A stretch of DNA of 21,093 nt from positions 1-21,093 of the forward strand of contig JAYWBR010000078.1 of the NCBI GenBank assembly GCA_043781315.1, given 5' to 3'. This stretch comes from CAIQOK01 sp043781315 (GTDB lineage Bacteria > Verrucomicrobiota > Verrucomicrobiia > Limisphaerales > CAIQOK01). A model generated the notes under the pieces. That model did not search any database. It had not been told where the DNA came from and worked only from the letters and a program-made list of their open reading frames with translations. The position numbers and the translations under genes were made by a program. This document shows positions 12,706 through 21,093 of this stretch, one piece after another. Position 1 is the stretch's first letter. The number at the start of each line of letters is the position of its first letter.

Positions 12706-15507
12706 ATGACCCGACCCCTCAACCTCTTGATCGTTGAAGATTCGCTGGACGATGCCGAGTTGCTCGCGGCAGAATTGCGGCGCGCGGGGTACGATCCGAA
12801 ATGGAAGCGCGTGCAGACGGAGGCCGACTTCCGGGCTGAACTCCACCACCAGCCCGACCTGATCCTCTGCGATTATTCGATGCCGCAATTCAGCGGCCTG
12901 CGGGCGGCCCAGATCACCCAGGAAAGCGGACTGGCCATTCCCTTCATCCTCATTTCCGGAACCATCGGCGAGGAGATCGCCGTCGAAGCCATGAAACGCG
13001 GCGCGACAGATTATCTCCTCAAAGACCGGCTGGCGCGGCTGGGCAGCGCCGTGGAGCGGGTGCTGGAACAAAAACGCCTCAAGGTGGAACGGCAGCGGAC
13101 GGAGCAGCGCCTCGCGGCCTTTTCCAGTTTGGGACTGAAACTCAGCGCAGCCAAGTCGGCCGTGGAGGCGGCGGAAATCATTGTCCAGACCGCCGACGAA
13201 TTTTTCGGCTGGGATTCCTGCACCCTCGACTTGTATTCGCCCGAGACGGACCGCATTCATCATGTGCTCAACTACGACACGGTGGACGGCCGCCGCACCA
13301 CCTTTTCGCCCGCCTACGACAACAAGGAACCCACCCCGCGCGCGCGGCGCATCATCCAGCACGGGGCGGAGTTGATATTGCGCCAGGAGCCTTACACCCT
13401 GACCGACGCCATCACCTTCGGAGACAACGCCTCCCTCATGCTGGTGCCCATCCACGACGGGTTGAAAGTCATCGGCGTCCTGTCCATCCAAAGTTACGCG
13501 CCCTCCGCCTACACCGCGCAGGACCTGCAATTACTGCAATCGGTCGGCGACCATTGCGGCGGCGCGCTGAACCGGATCCAGGCCGCCGAAGCCTTGCGGC
13601 AGAGCGAGGAACGCTTTCGGCAGCTCGCGGAAAACATTGACGAAGTTTTTTGGATCACCGATCCCGCGAAGCAGCGCATGCTCTACATCAGCCCCGCGTA
13701 TGAAACAATCTGGGGCCGCACCTGCGCCAGCCTTTACGCCGCGCCCCTCACCTGGCTGGACGCCGTCCATCCCGAAGATCGCGACCGCATCCGGCAGGCC
13801 GCCCTGACGCGCCAGCCCGACGGCACCTACGACGCGGAATATCGCATTGTGCGGCCCGACCAGTCCGTGCGCTGGATTCACGACCGCGCCTTTCCCGTCC
13901 GGGATGCGCGCGGCCAGGTCGAGCGGTTGGTCGGGGTGGCGCGCGACATCACCGAGCGGAAGCGGGCGGAAGACCGGATTGCGCGCGAGCAGGCGCGGTT
14001 CAAATTTATTTTCGACACCGTCCCCGTCGGCATCGCCTTTCACAGCGTTCATCCCGACGGGCAATTCACACGCACCATCAACGACGCGCACCTGCGCATT
14101 TCCGGGCTGACCCGTGAACAGCACGATGAACCAGGCATTTACCGCCGGATCACGCATCCGGATGATCACGTGATCCAGCAGCGGTTCAACGCCCAAGTGC
14201 AGGCGGGCTTGATCAAAAGTTTTTCCATGGAGAAACGCTACCTCCACGCGGATGGCAAAGTCGTGTGGGTGAATTTTTCCTACCAGCGCGAACAATATCC
14301 GGACGGCACCATGGACGAGCTGACCACGGTGGTGGACATCACCAAACTAAAACACGCCGAAGAGCAACTGCGCCAGTCCCAGAAAATGGACGCCATCGGC
14401 CAGCTCGCCGGCGGCGTGGCGCATGATTTCAACAACATCCTGGCGGTCATTCAAATGCAGGCGGGCATGTTACGGGAGGAACGCAACCTCCCGCCCAACC
14501 AGTTTGATTTCGCCGGCGAGATTGAAAAAGCGGCCCAGCGCGCGGCCAACCTCACCCGGCAGTTGCTCCTGTTCAGCCGGCGCCAGACCTTGCAGCCGCG
14601 CGACCTCGACCTGAACGAACTGATCGCCTACATGACCAAGATGCTGCAACGCATCCTGGGCGAAGACATTCGGATGCAGTTCCACCCCGCACCGGAACCG
14701 CTGTACATCCATGCGGACGCGGGCATGGTGGATCAAGTGCTGATGAACCTGGCCGTCAATTCCCGCGACGCCATGCCCCAGGGCGGCGAGCTGCGCATTG
14801 AAACCGCCGTGGCGGAATTTGACGACGCCTCGGCGGCGCAAACCCCCAACGCCCGGCCCGGATCATTTGTCTGCCTGAGCGTCACCGACACCGGCGGCGG
14901 CATTCCGCCGGCGGCGCTGCCGCGGATTTTTGAACCGTTCTTCACCACCAAAGACATCGGCAAAGGAACCGGGCTGGGATTGGCGACCGTGTTCGGCATT
15001 GTTGAACAACACCAGGGCTGGATTCATGTGGCGAGTGAACTGGGACGGGGAACGACCTTGCAGGTTTATCTGCCGCGCCTGCTTCAACTGGCGGACCTGA
15101 AACCTGTGGGCACGTCGCCGGCCGCAGCTCGCGGCGGCAGCGAAACCATTCTCGTGGTCGAGGATGACCCGGCCCTGCGCGGCGTGGTGATAACAACGCT
15201 CTCACAACTGGGTTATCGCGTGCTCGAAGCGGCCAGCGGTGTCCTGGCGCTCGAGGTCTGGCGGCAAAATCGTGCGACCATCAGCCTGTTGCTCACCGAT
15301 CTGGTGATGCCAGACGGCATGAACGGCAAAGCGCTGGCCGAAAAACTCCGGGAACAAAACCCCGAATTAAAAGTGATCTACACCAGCGGCTACAGCGCCG
15401 ACATCGCCGGCGAAAACTTCACCTTGGAACCCGGCGTCAACTTCATCGCCAAGCCGTTCCAAATTCACGAACTGGCCCAAACGATCCGTGCGCGGCTGGA
15501 CGCCTGA
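12706..15507 (+). CDS. Hybrid histidine kinase REC-GAF-PAS-PAS-HK-REC
   Basis: 933 residues, soluble, with no membrane segment. The N-terminal receiver (residues about 5-120) has LLIVEDSLDDAE and Asp56 in LILCDYSMPQFSG. A GAF domain follows at about 135-285, then PAS domains at about 300-415 and 432-543. The kinase core has His573 in GGVAHDFNNIL and the ATP-binding boxes NLAVNSRDAMPQGGELRI, DTGGGIP and GTGLGLATVFGI. The C-terminal receiver has ILVVEDDPALR, Asp865 in LLLTDLVMPDG and Lys in FIAKPF. Receivers at both ends make it a likely relay hub: the first could accept phosphate from the upstream kinase, the last could pass it on. It starts 3 bp after the preceding receiver gene. The ATG at 12706 gives a clean receiver beginning. 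Stimulus unknown. Confidence 0.95.
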   Translation: MTRPLNLLIVEDSLDDAELLAAELRRAGYDPKWKRVQTEADFRAELHHQPDLILCDYSMPQFSGLRAAQITQESGLAIPFILISGTIGEEIAVEAMKRGATDYLLKDRLARLGSAVERVLEQKRLKVERQRTEQRLAAFSSLGLKLSAAKSAVEAAEIIVQTADEFFGWDSCTLDLYSPETDRIHHVLNYDTVDGRRTTFSPAYDNKEPTPRARRIIQHGAELILRQEPYTLTDAITFGDNASLMLVPIHDGLKVIGVLSIQSYAPSAYTAQDLQLLQSVGDHCGGALNRIQAAEALRQSEERFRQLAENIDEVFWITDPAKQRMLYISPAYETIWGRTCASLYAAPLTWLDAVHPEDRDRIRQAALTRQPDGTYDAEYRIVRPDQSVRWIHDRAFPVRDARGQVERLVGVARDITERKRAEDRIAREQARFKFIFDTVPVGIAFHSVHPDGQFTRTINDAHLRISGLTREQHDEPGIYRRITHPDDHVIQQRFNAQVQAGLIKSFSMEKRYLHADGKVVWVNFSYQREQYPDGTMDELTTVVDITKLKHAEEQLRQSQKMDAIGQLAGGVAHDFNNILAVIQMQAGMLREERNLPPNQFDFAGEIEKAAQRAANLTRQLLLFSRRQTLQPRDLDLNELIAYMTKMLQRILGEDIRMQFHPAPEPLYIHADAGMVDQVLMNLAVNSRDAMPQGGELRIETAVAEFDDASAAQTPNARPGSFVCLSVTDTGGGIPPAALPRIFEPFFTTKDIGKGTGLGLATVFGIVEQHQGWIHVASELGRGTTLQVYLPRLLQLADLKPVGTSPAAARGGSETILVVEDDPALRGVVITTLSQLGYRVLEAASGVLALEVWRQNRATISLLLTDLVMPDGMNGKALAEKLREQNPELKVIYTSGYSADIAGENFTLEPGVNFIAKPFQIHELAQTIRARLDA

Positions 15508-15558
15508 ACGGGGTTTCACGACCGCTTAAAAAGCCGCTGACAATTGGGAATGGTTCCG

Positions 15559-15578
15559 CCGGATCAAGGGCGATCCGG
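15559..15578 (+). terminator. Hairpin after the hybrid kinase gene, weak terminator candidate
   Basis: CCGGATC-AAGGGC-GATCCGG forms a 7-bp perfect stem about 50 bp after the kinase stop, within the 189-bp gap before the next kinase. There is no T-run behind it, so intrinsic termination is not supported. It could be a processing or pausing structure, or chance. Confidence 0.25.
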
Positions 15579-15696
15579 AATGGCGACCCGCCCCCGGCTC
15601 GTTCACCCGGCAAATTTCAGTTGGAGTTTCGCAGGCAACGGCGCATAATTTGCCAGCCAAACATACAAACAACAATCCCGGCGCGGTGATTTTCCG

Positions 15697-18600
15697 ATGA
15701 GAAACAAACTTGAACAGGTCGCCTTCCGCACGAGCCTGCTTTACTGGATTGTCGCCGTGGCGGCCATCCTTCTTTCCGACCGCCTGCTGGCGCTGCTGGT
15801 GGAGCATCATGCCGGCTTCAAACGTCTCGAAACCTACCAGGACTGGGCCTTCGTCACCGTGACCGCCCTGCTGCTCTGGGTGGCCTTGCGCGCGCAGTTG
15901 CGGCGCTGGGGTCGCGAAGTGGCGGCGCGCAAGCTGGCCGAGCTGGCCGTGCAGGCTTCCGAGGAAAAATTTTCCCGCGCCTTCCGCTGCAGCCCCGTCG
16001 CCATGACCATCACCAGCCTGGCCGATCACCGCTTCCTGGAGGCCAACCAGGCGTTTGAAAAATTAAGCGGCTTCAGCGCGGACGAGCTGACCAACCTGAC
16101 CCGCGACCAGCTAGGCCTGGCCCTGGAATCCACCGAACGCCTGCAACAGCTCGAGCTTTTGAGCGGCGACACCTCGATTAAATGGGAGCAGGAAAGCCTC
16201 CTGCACAGCCGGTCCGGCGCACTCCACCATGTGCTGCTGGCCGCCGAAATGATCACGCTCAATGGCGAACCCTGCGTGTTGACCACTGCGCTGGACATCA
16301 CCGAGCGCAAGCGCGCCGAGGCCCTGACCGCCGGGAACAAACAGGTGTTGGAGATGATCGCCCGGGGCGCGCCCCTCGGGGAAACGCTCGACACACTCTG
16401 CCGGGTCGTGGAGGCACAGTCCCCGGACATGCTCTGCTCCGTTCTTCTGCTCGACGAGGAAGGGACGCGGTTGCGACACGCGGCCGCGCCCAGCCTGCCC
16501 CCCGACTACACCGCCGCGATTGATGGCGTGAACATCGGTCCCCACGTTGGCTCGTGCGGCACCGCCGCGCACCGCCGGGAACGCGTGCTGGTAGCGGACA
16601 TTGCCACCGATCCGTTGTGGGCGGACTACCGGCACGTGGCCCTGCCCCACGGACTCCAGGCCTGCTGGTCCACGCCGATTTTTGACGAGCAGCAAAACCT
16701 TCACGGCACCTTCGCCATTTATTTGCGCCAGTGCGGTCTGCCCGGGGAGGAACATGAGCGCTTGATGGAACTCACCACCCATACGGCCGCCATCGCCATC
16801 AGCCGCCACCGCACCAGCCAGGCCATGCAGAACGCCAACCGCGACCTGCGCATGTTGATTGACTGCAATGAAACCCTCGTCCGCGCCACCGACGAAAAGG
16901 CCCTGCTGGATGACATCTGCCGCATCATGGTCCACCAGGGCGGCTACCAGATGGCGTGGGTGGGCTACTTGAACGACCCCGAGGCCAAGTCGTTGCGACT
17001 GCTGGCCCGGGCGCAATTTGACCCCGCGCAGCCGGGCCATTCTGAATCCGGTGCCGCCGCCTCGGCCCGCGGCAATTCTCCCGTCCAACCCGCCAGCCTC
17101 AACGAGCAGCTCATCCTCGAAAACATTCTCAATCCCATCGCACCCGTCGTCCGCACCGATCCCGCCAAAACACCCGGCCGCGAAACCTGCTGCTGCCTGC
17201 CCTTGAAATCCGAAGGCCACACCTTTGGTGCGCTCATCGTCTGGTCCTCCGAATCCGGCGCGTTTGGCGCAGCGGAAATGACCCTGCTCGCGGAGCTGGC
17301 CGACGACCTGGCCTTTGGAGTGATGGCGCTCCGCATGCAGGGCGCGCGCGACCGGGCGGAATCCGAATTGCACCTCTTCCGCGAATTGATGGACCGTTCC
17401 ACCGATGCGATTTTTGTGGTGGACCCCCGCACTTATCGCATCCTCGACGCCAACGACACCGCCTGCCGCCAGCGCGGTTACGAGCGCGCGGAATTTCTCC
17501 AGCTTGGCATCGCCGACATCGCCGACGTGCCCCCCGAAAACTTCCGCTGGGAACAATTTGTCGAGCACGCCAAAGCCCGTGGCTCCCTCGTTTTCACCAA
17601 CCGCGACCGGCGCAAAGACGGCACCACTTTCCCTGTGGAAATCAGCGTGCGCTTCGTGGAACAGGAAAATCGTCCCTACCTGATCTACGCCACGCGCGAC
17701 ATCACCGAACGCAAACACGCCGAGGCCGCCATCCAGCAGCGCCTCAAACTGGAAACCCAGCTCTCCCGCCTCGCCACCACCGTGCCGGGCGTCATCCACG
17801 CGTTCCGCGTGCAGCCCGACGACACCATCACCTTTCCGTACGCGACCAAAAAAATCGAGGACATCTGCGGACTCCCGGCCGAGGTGCTTGCGCAAAACGC
17901 CGGCCCGTTCCGCGAATTGATCCACCCCGATGATTTTGCGCGCGTGCGGGCGACGCTGGACGAATCCCGGTCCCACATGTCTCCCTGGTGGCACGAGTTC
18001 CGCATCCGCAATCCCAAGCGCGGCGACATCTGGGTGGAAATTCATTCCGTGCCCGAACCTGAACCCGACGGCAGCATCTTGTGGCACGGCTTCATGCAGG
18101 ACATCACCGCCCGCAAGCTGGCCGAAGCCCGCCACCAAACGCTCGAGGCCCAGCTCCGCCAGTCGCAAAAAATGGAGGCCATCGGCCAGCTCGCTGCTGG
18201 CGTGGCGCACGACTTCAACAACATCCTCACCGTCATCCAGAGCTACGCCACCCTCCTCATCACGACCGAGGCCGATCCGAAAATGGTCTCCGAGTCCGTG
18301 CAGCAAATCTCCGGCGCCGTCAAACGCGCCGCCGGCCTGACGCGTCAGTTGCTCATCTTTGGCCGCCAGCAAATTCTCCGGCCGGCCAGCCTGGACTTGA
18401 ACGACATCGTTTCCAACATGACCAAAATGCTGCGCCGCATCGTCGGTGAAGATGTCGTGCTCCAGGCGGATTACACCTCGAACCTGCCCGCCATCCACGG
18501 CGACGCCGGCATGATGGAACAAATCATCCTCAACCTCGCCGTCAACGCCCGCGACGCCATGCCCGGCGGCGGCCGCCTCGTCATCTCCACCGGCACCGGC

Positions 18601-19326
18601 GTCGTGGATAAAAAAATGGCCCGGGAAAATCCCGAAGCCCAGCCCGGCCCGTACGTTTACCTCTCCGTCAGCGACACCGGCACCGGCATTGCGCCGGAAA
18701 ATCTGCCGCATATCTTCGAGCCGTTCTTTACGACCAAGGAAGTCGGCAAAGGCACCGGCCTCGGCCTGGCGACGGTCTATGGGATCGTGCAACAGCACCA
18801 CGGGTGGATCGCGCTCCACAGCCAGGTCAATCAGGGAACAACTTTTCGAATCTGCTTCCCCCCCTTCACCGGTCCGCGCCCGGAAAATTCCACGCCCGTA
18901 GAAAACCATAAAATGCCCGGCGGCAGCGAAACCATTCTCGTGGTCGAGGACGAAGCCCCCCTGCGGCTGATCCTTTGCACGGCGCTCGAACGCTGCGGTT
19001 ATTCGGTTCTGCAAGCACCCTCCGGGGTCGCCGCCCTGGATGTCTGGCGGGCGCACAAAGAAAAAATCCAGCTCCTGCTCACCGACATGGTCATGCCCCA
19101 CGGCCTGAACGGCCGCGAACTCGCCCGCCGGCTCCTGGCAGAAAAACCCGAATTGCAAGTGATCTATTGCAGCGGCTATGTCGCCAACCACGCCGGCTCG
19201 GAACTCGCCCTGACCGAGGGTGTCAACTTTCTTCAAAAACCGTTCAACCTGCAAACCCTCACCCAGACCGTGCGGGAGAACCTGGACCGAAGTTCTGCGG
19301 TCGCCAAAAAATTAATCAGCACGTAA
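15697..19326 (+). CDS. Membrane-anchored hybrid histidine kinase PAS-GAF-GAF-PAS-PAS-HK-REC
   Basis: 1209 residues. Two hydrophobic helices at about 14-35 (LLYWIVAVAAILLSDRLLAL) and 50-66 flank a loop of only about 14 residues, so sensing is probably cytoplasmic or in the membrane. PAS about 87-205, GAF about 217-370, GAF about 381-548 (with an unusual Cys498-Cys499-Cys500 run), PAS about 560-668, PAS about 692-805. The kinase has His838 in AAGVAHDFNNIL and the boxes NLAVNARDAMPGGGRL, DTGTGIAPEN and GTGLGLATVYGI. The C-terminal receiver has ILVVEDEAPLR, Asp1130 in LLLTDMVMPHG and Lys in FLQKPF. The catalytic half is clearly paralogous to the hybrid kinase upstream, including a 33-nt identical run (18918-18950 and 15132-15164). 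The 189-bp gap leaves room for a separate promoter, but none is obvious. Confidence 0.95.
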   Translation: MRNKLEQVAFRTSLLYWIVAVAAILLSDRLLALLVEHHAGFKRLETYQDWAFVTVTALLLWVALRAQLRRWGREVAARKLAELAVQASEEKFSRAFRCSPVAMTITSLADHRFLEANQAFEKLSGFSADELTNLTRDQLGLALESTERLQQLELLSGDTSIKWEQESLLHSRSGALHHVLLAAEMITLNGEPCVLTTALDITERKRAEALTAGNKQVLEMIARGAPLGETLDTLCRVVEAQSPDMLCSVLLLDEEGTRLRHAAAPSLPPDYTAAIDGVNIGPHVGSCGTAAHRRERVLVADIATDPLWADYRHVALPHGLQACWSTPIFDEQQNLHGTFAIYLRQCGLPGEEHERLMELTTHTAAIAISRHRTSQAMQNANRDLRMLIDCNETLVRATDEKALLDDICRIMVHQGGYQMAWVGYLNDPEAKSLRLLARAQFDPAQPGHSESGAAASARGNSPVQPASLNEQLILENILNPIAPVVRTDPAKTPGRETCCCLPLKSEGHTFGALIVWSSESGAFGAAEMTLLAELADDLAFGVMALRMQGARDRAESELHLFRELMDRSTDAIFVVDPRTYRILDANDTACRQRGYERAEFLQLGIADIADVPPENFRWEQFVEHAKARGSLVFTNRDRRKDGTTFPVEISVRFVEQENRPYLIYATRDITERKHAEAAIQQRLKLETQLSRLATTVPGVIHAFRVQPDDTITFPYATKKIEDICGLPAEVLAQNAGPFRELIHPDDFARVRATLDESRSHMSPWWHEFRIRNPKRGDIWVEIHSVPEPEPDGSILWHGFMQDITARKLAEARHQTLEAQLRQSQKMEAIGQLAAGVAHDFNNILTVIQSYATLLITTEADPKMVSESVQQISGAVKRAAGLTRQLLIFGRQQILRPASLDLNDIVSNMTKMLRRIVGEDVVLQADYTSNLPAIHGDAGMMEQIILNLAVNARDAMPGGGRLVISTGTGVVDKKMARENPEAQPGPYVYLSVSDTGTGIAPENLPHIFEPFFTTKEVGKGTGLGLATVYGIVQQHHGWIALHSQVNQGTTFRICFPPFTGPRPENSTPVENHKMPGGSETILVVEDEAPLRLILCTALERCGYSVLQAPSGVAALDVWRAHKEKIQLLLTDMVMPHGLNGRELARRLLAEKPELQVIYCSGYVANHAGSELALTEGVNFLQKPFNLQTLTQTVRENLDRSSAVAKKLIST

Positions 19327-19339
19327 TAATCAGCCCCCC

Positions 19340-19380
19340 GCTCAAGCCCGATCACCCGCCGGAAAATTTTTTGCTTGAGC
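19340..19380. repeat. Inverted repeat just after the membrane kinase gene
   Basis: GCTCAAGC (19340-19347) and GCTTGAGC (19373-19380) form a perfect 8-bp inverted repeat around a 25-nt T-containing loop, 13 bp after the kinase stop. The bases that follow are A-rich rather than T-rich, so it does not look like a plus-strand intrinsic terminator. Confidence 0.35.
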
Positions 19381-19459
19381 AAAGAAAAAAGTTGGCGATA
19401 TTGAATCCAGATTCGCGTGTTGAAAAATGCGCCCGCTCTTTTGAAATAGAATTTTAGCC

Positions 19460-19476
19460 GCCGGAAAATATCCGGC
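19460..19476. repeat. Small hairpin in the spacer
   Basis: GCCGGA-AAATA-TCCGGC, a 6-bp stem with a 5-nt loop. There is no T-run directly after it. It could contribute to ending the kinase transcript, but support is weak. Confidence 0.25.
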
Positions 19477-19713
19477 CCCAAAATTTCCCTGCCTATGCTC
19501 TCGTGATTAGACACTATGTCCCTGGACCGTAAATAAACACTCAAGGGATCTTAACTGAGTCCGCCGCCGACAGGCCTTAACTGGAAGTCGAAAGCAATTC
19601 ACCGGATTCCGATCTGTTTCTCCCAAGTTCAACGGAACTGTTCTACACGGCACTGGCGGGGTTTTTCTTTTTAGCCCTCAAACCAGGTTGATCTCTCCAG
19701 CGCTGAATCCCCC

Positions 19714-19742
19714 TTTCACGCTTTCACGTTTTACGTTTCACG
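19714..19742 (+). repeat. Degenerate TTTCACG heptamer repeats before rarA
   Basis: TTTCACG occurs at 19714, 19722 and 19736, with a TTTTACG variant between the last two. The cluster ends about 15 bp before the rarA ATG. It is either a multi-site operator or promoter element or a copy of a genome-wide intergenic repeat; the sequence alone cannot decide. Confidence 0.5.
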
Positions 19743-19757
19743 TTTAACTTCCCCCCC

Positions 19758-21093
19758 ATGTCTGCTGACGACCTGTTTTCCGAAACGCCCGCGCCCAAAG
19801 TGGAGGCGGCCGCAGACGATCTTCCCCGCCATCAACCGCTCGCCGCGCGGATGCGCCCGCGCAACCTTTCCGAATACGCCGGCCAAACCCACATCCTCGC
19901 TCCCGGCCAGCTCCTCCGCCGCGCCATCGAGGCCGACCGCATCCAGTCGCTGATTTTTTTCGGGCCGCCCGGCACCGGCAAAACTTCACTCGCCCAGATC
20001 ATCGCCCGCCAGACCAAAAGCAAATTCGAACGTCTCAGCGGCGTCGAATCCAACGTCGCCGACATGCGCCGAGTGCTCGCCGCCGCTGGCAACCGTCTGG
20101 AAAATTCCGGCCAGCCCACCATCCTGTTCATTGACGAAATCCATCGCTTCAACAAATCGCAGCAGGATGTTTTGCTGCCCGACGTGGAAAGCGGCGTCAT
20201 CAAACTAATCGGCGCGACCACGCACAACCCGTTTTTCTTCGTCAACTCCCCCCTCGTCTCGCGCTCGCAGATTTTTGAACTTCGTCCGCTGACTGAGGAG
20301 GAACTTTACTCGTTGCTCCAACGCGCGCTCAAGGACGAGGAACGCGGCCTCGGCTACTTGAAAATTTCCGCCGATGAAAATGGCTTGCGCCATCTCGCGA
20401 AAATTTCCGACGGCGACGCCCGGAAAGCCTTGAACTCCCTGGAAATCGCCGCGCTCACCACCGCGCCGGAAGCCGACGGCGTCATCCACCTCACGCTGGA
20501 AGTCGCCGAGCAGAGCATCCAGAAAAAAGCCGTCGTGTATGACGGCGACGGCGACGCGCATTACGACACCATTTCCGCCTTCATCAAATCCATGCGCGGC
20601 AGCGATCCCGACGCCGCGCTTTACTGGCTCGCCAAGATGATTCACGCCGGCGAAGACCCGCGCTTCATCGCCCGGCGCATTGTTATCTGCGCGGCGGAAG
20701 ACGTGGGCCTGGCCGATCCGATGGCGCTGGTCCTGGCGAACTCCGCGTTCCAGGCTGCTGAATTTGTCGGCTGGCCCGAAGCGCGGATTCCGCTGGCCGA
20801 GGCGACCATCTACATCGCCACCGCCAACAAAAGCAACAGCGCCTACAAAGCCATTGATGCTGCGCTTGAAGATGTGAAGTCCGGCCGCACGCTCGCCGTG
20901 CCGGAACATTTGCGCGACGGCAGTTATCAGGGTGCCAAACGCCTCGGCCACGGCGTCGGCTACCAATATGCCCACGACGGCAAAGATCATTTCGTGGCGC
21001 AGGATTATCTCGGCGCGGCGAAGCGCTACTACGAACCGACCGAGCAAGGCGTGGAAAAGAAAATCAAAGAGCGGCTGGAAAACTGGCGGAAGC
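19758..21093 (+). CDS. rarA: Replication-associated recombination protein A (AAA+ ATPase), 3' end cut by window
   Basis: At least 445 codons, open to the window edge; family members are about 440-470 residues, so little is missing. RarA/MgsA (homologous to WRNIP1) is a clamp-loader-like AAA+ ATPase acting at stalled replication forks. Visible marks are PLAARMRPRNLSEYAGQTHI near the start, Walker A GPPGTGKTS, Walker B ILFIDEIHRFNKSQQD, sensor 1 LIGATTHNPFF, the arginine-finger region SRSQIFELRPL, SDGDARKALNSLE, and the C-terminal tetramerisation region (MIHAGEDPRFIARRIVICAA, EDVGLADP, YKAIDAAL, GYQYAHD). ATG 19758 is preceded by a run of seven C (19751-19757) and no Shine-Dalgarno sequence. 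It appears to be independent of the kinase cluster. Confidence 0.95.
   Translation, partial: MSADDLFSETPAPKVEAAADDLPRHQPLAARMRPRNLSEYAGQTHILAPGQLLRRAIEADRIQSLIFFGPPGTGKTSLAQIIARQTKSKFERLSGVESNVADMRRVLAAAGNRLENSGQPTILFIDEIHRFNKSQQDVLLPDVESGVIKLIGATTHNPFFFVNSPLVSRSQIFELRPLTEEELYSLLQRALKDEERGLGYLKISADENGLRHLAKISDGDARKALNSLEIAALTTAPEADGVIHLTLEVAEQSIQKKAVVYDGDGDAHYDTISAFIKSMRGSDPDAALYWLAKMIHAGEDPRFIARRIVICAAEDVGLADPMALVLANSAFQAAEFVGWPEARIPLAEATIYIATANKSNSAYKAIDAALEDVKSGRTLAVPEHLRDGSYQGAKRLGHGVGYQYAHDGKDHFVAQDYLGAAKRYYEPTEQGVEKKIKERLENWRK

Larger units (their letters stand above)
19327..19757. other. 431-bp intergenic region between the last kinase and rarA
   Basis: No ORF here has codon use or a motif that I can support. 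It contains two inverted repeats listed separately, an isolated T-rich tract at 19661-19672 without a convincing GC stem before it, and a TTTCACG repeat cluster at its right end. I looked for tRNA, tmRNA, SRP and 6S RNA patterns and saw none. Confidence 0.45.

Noticed and set aside
16111..19254. A 1047-codon open frame antisense to the membrane hybrid kinase.
   Set aside because: The plus strand encodes an unmistakable PAS/GAF/HK/REC protein. The antisense frame is a product of GC-biased third positions and has no recognisable motif.
19494..19680. A small structured RNA (6S, SRP or tmRNA-like) ending at the T-rich tract 19661-19672.
   Set aside because: No conserved core of these RNAs could be recognised and no GC stem precedes the T-tract.

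Overview
The window is a GC-rich bacterial chromosome segment. The combination of large PAS/GAF hybrid kinases, weak or absent Shine-Dalgarno sites, a palindromic element that reads through as protein, and T-rich TTTCACG-type intergenic repeats suggests a Verrucomicrobiota bacterium (Pedosphaera/Limisphaera-like). This is an inference of moderate confidence, because no rRNA or tRNA is present to settle it.

Left part (1-7236). A plus-strand DUF2235 hydrolase (93-1178) faces a run of minus-strand genes. In transcription order these are alaS (7198-3287), a secreted sialidase-like protein (3283-2060) starting 3 bp after alaS, and a two-gene module of a 67-residue protein (1978-1775) and a nucleotidyltransferase (1788-1232) that carries one apparent frameshift. 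The alaS gene is the most unusual object here. It encodes 1303 residues, against about 870-900 usually, because three extra segments sit in frame. One is a 641-bp palindrome-bounded element that still encodes a REP-associated (Y1, HUH) transposase. One is a 149-bp internally deleted copy of the same element. One is an AT-richer stretch of about 117 codons predicted to be helical. All recognisable AlaRS catalytic, editing and C-Ala motifs remain intact.

Right part (7590-19326). This is a plus-strand two-component cluster: an XRE-type HTH fused to a receiver (7625-8332); a kinase with an ethylene-receptor-like membrane domain and five PAS domains (8579-11713); two Rcp1-type single-domain receivers (11710-12165, 12259-12702); a REC-GAF-PAS-PAS-HK-REC hybrid kinase (12706-15507); and a membrane-anchored PAS-GAF-GAF-PAS-PAS-HK-REC hybrid (15697-19326). 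From 7625 to 15507 almost every gene overlaps the next start or lies within 3 bp of it. Small ORFs fill the two apparent gaps, so one translationally coupled transcript is likely. Debris of another PAS kinase lies just before the first kinase. The only visible DNA-binding output is the HTH-receiver protein, so a phosphorelay converging on it is a reasonable hypothesis.

Right edge. After a 431-bp spacer lies rarA (AAA+ replication-associated recombination ATPase), cut by the window end. No rRNA, tRNA or CRISPR array was recognised.
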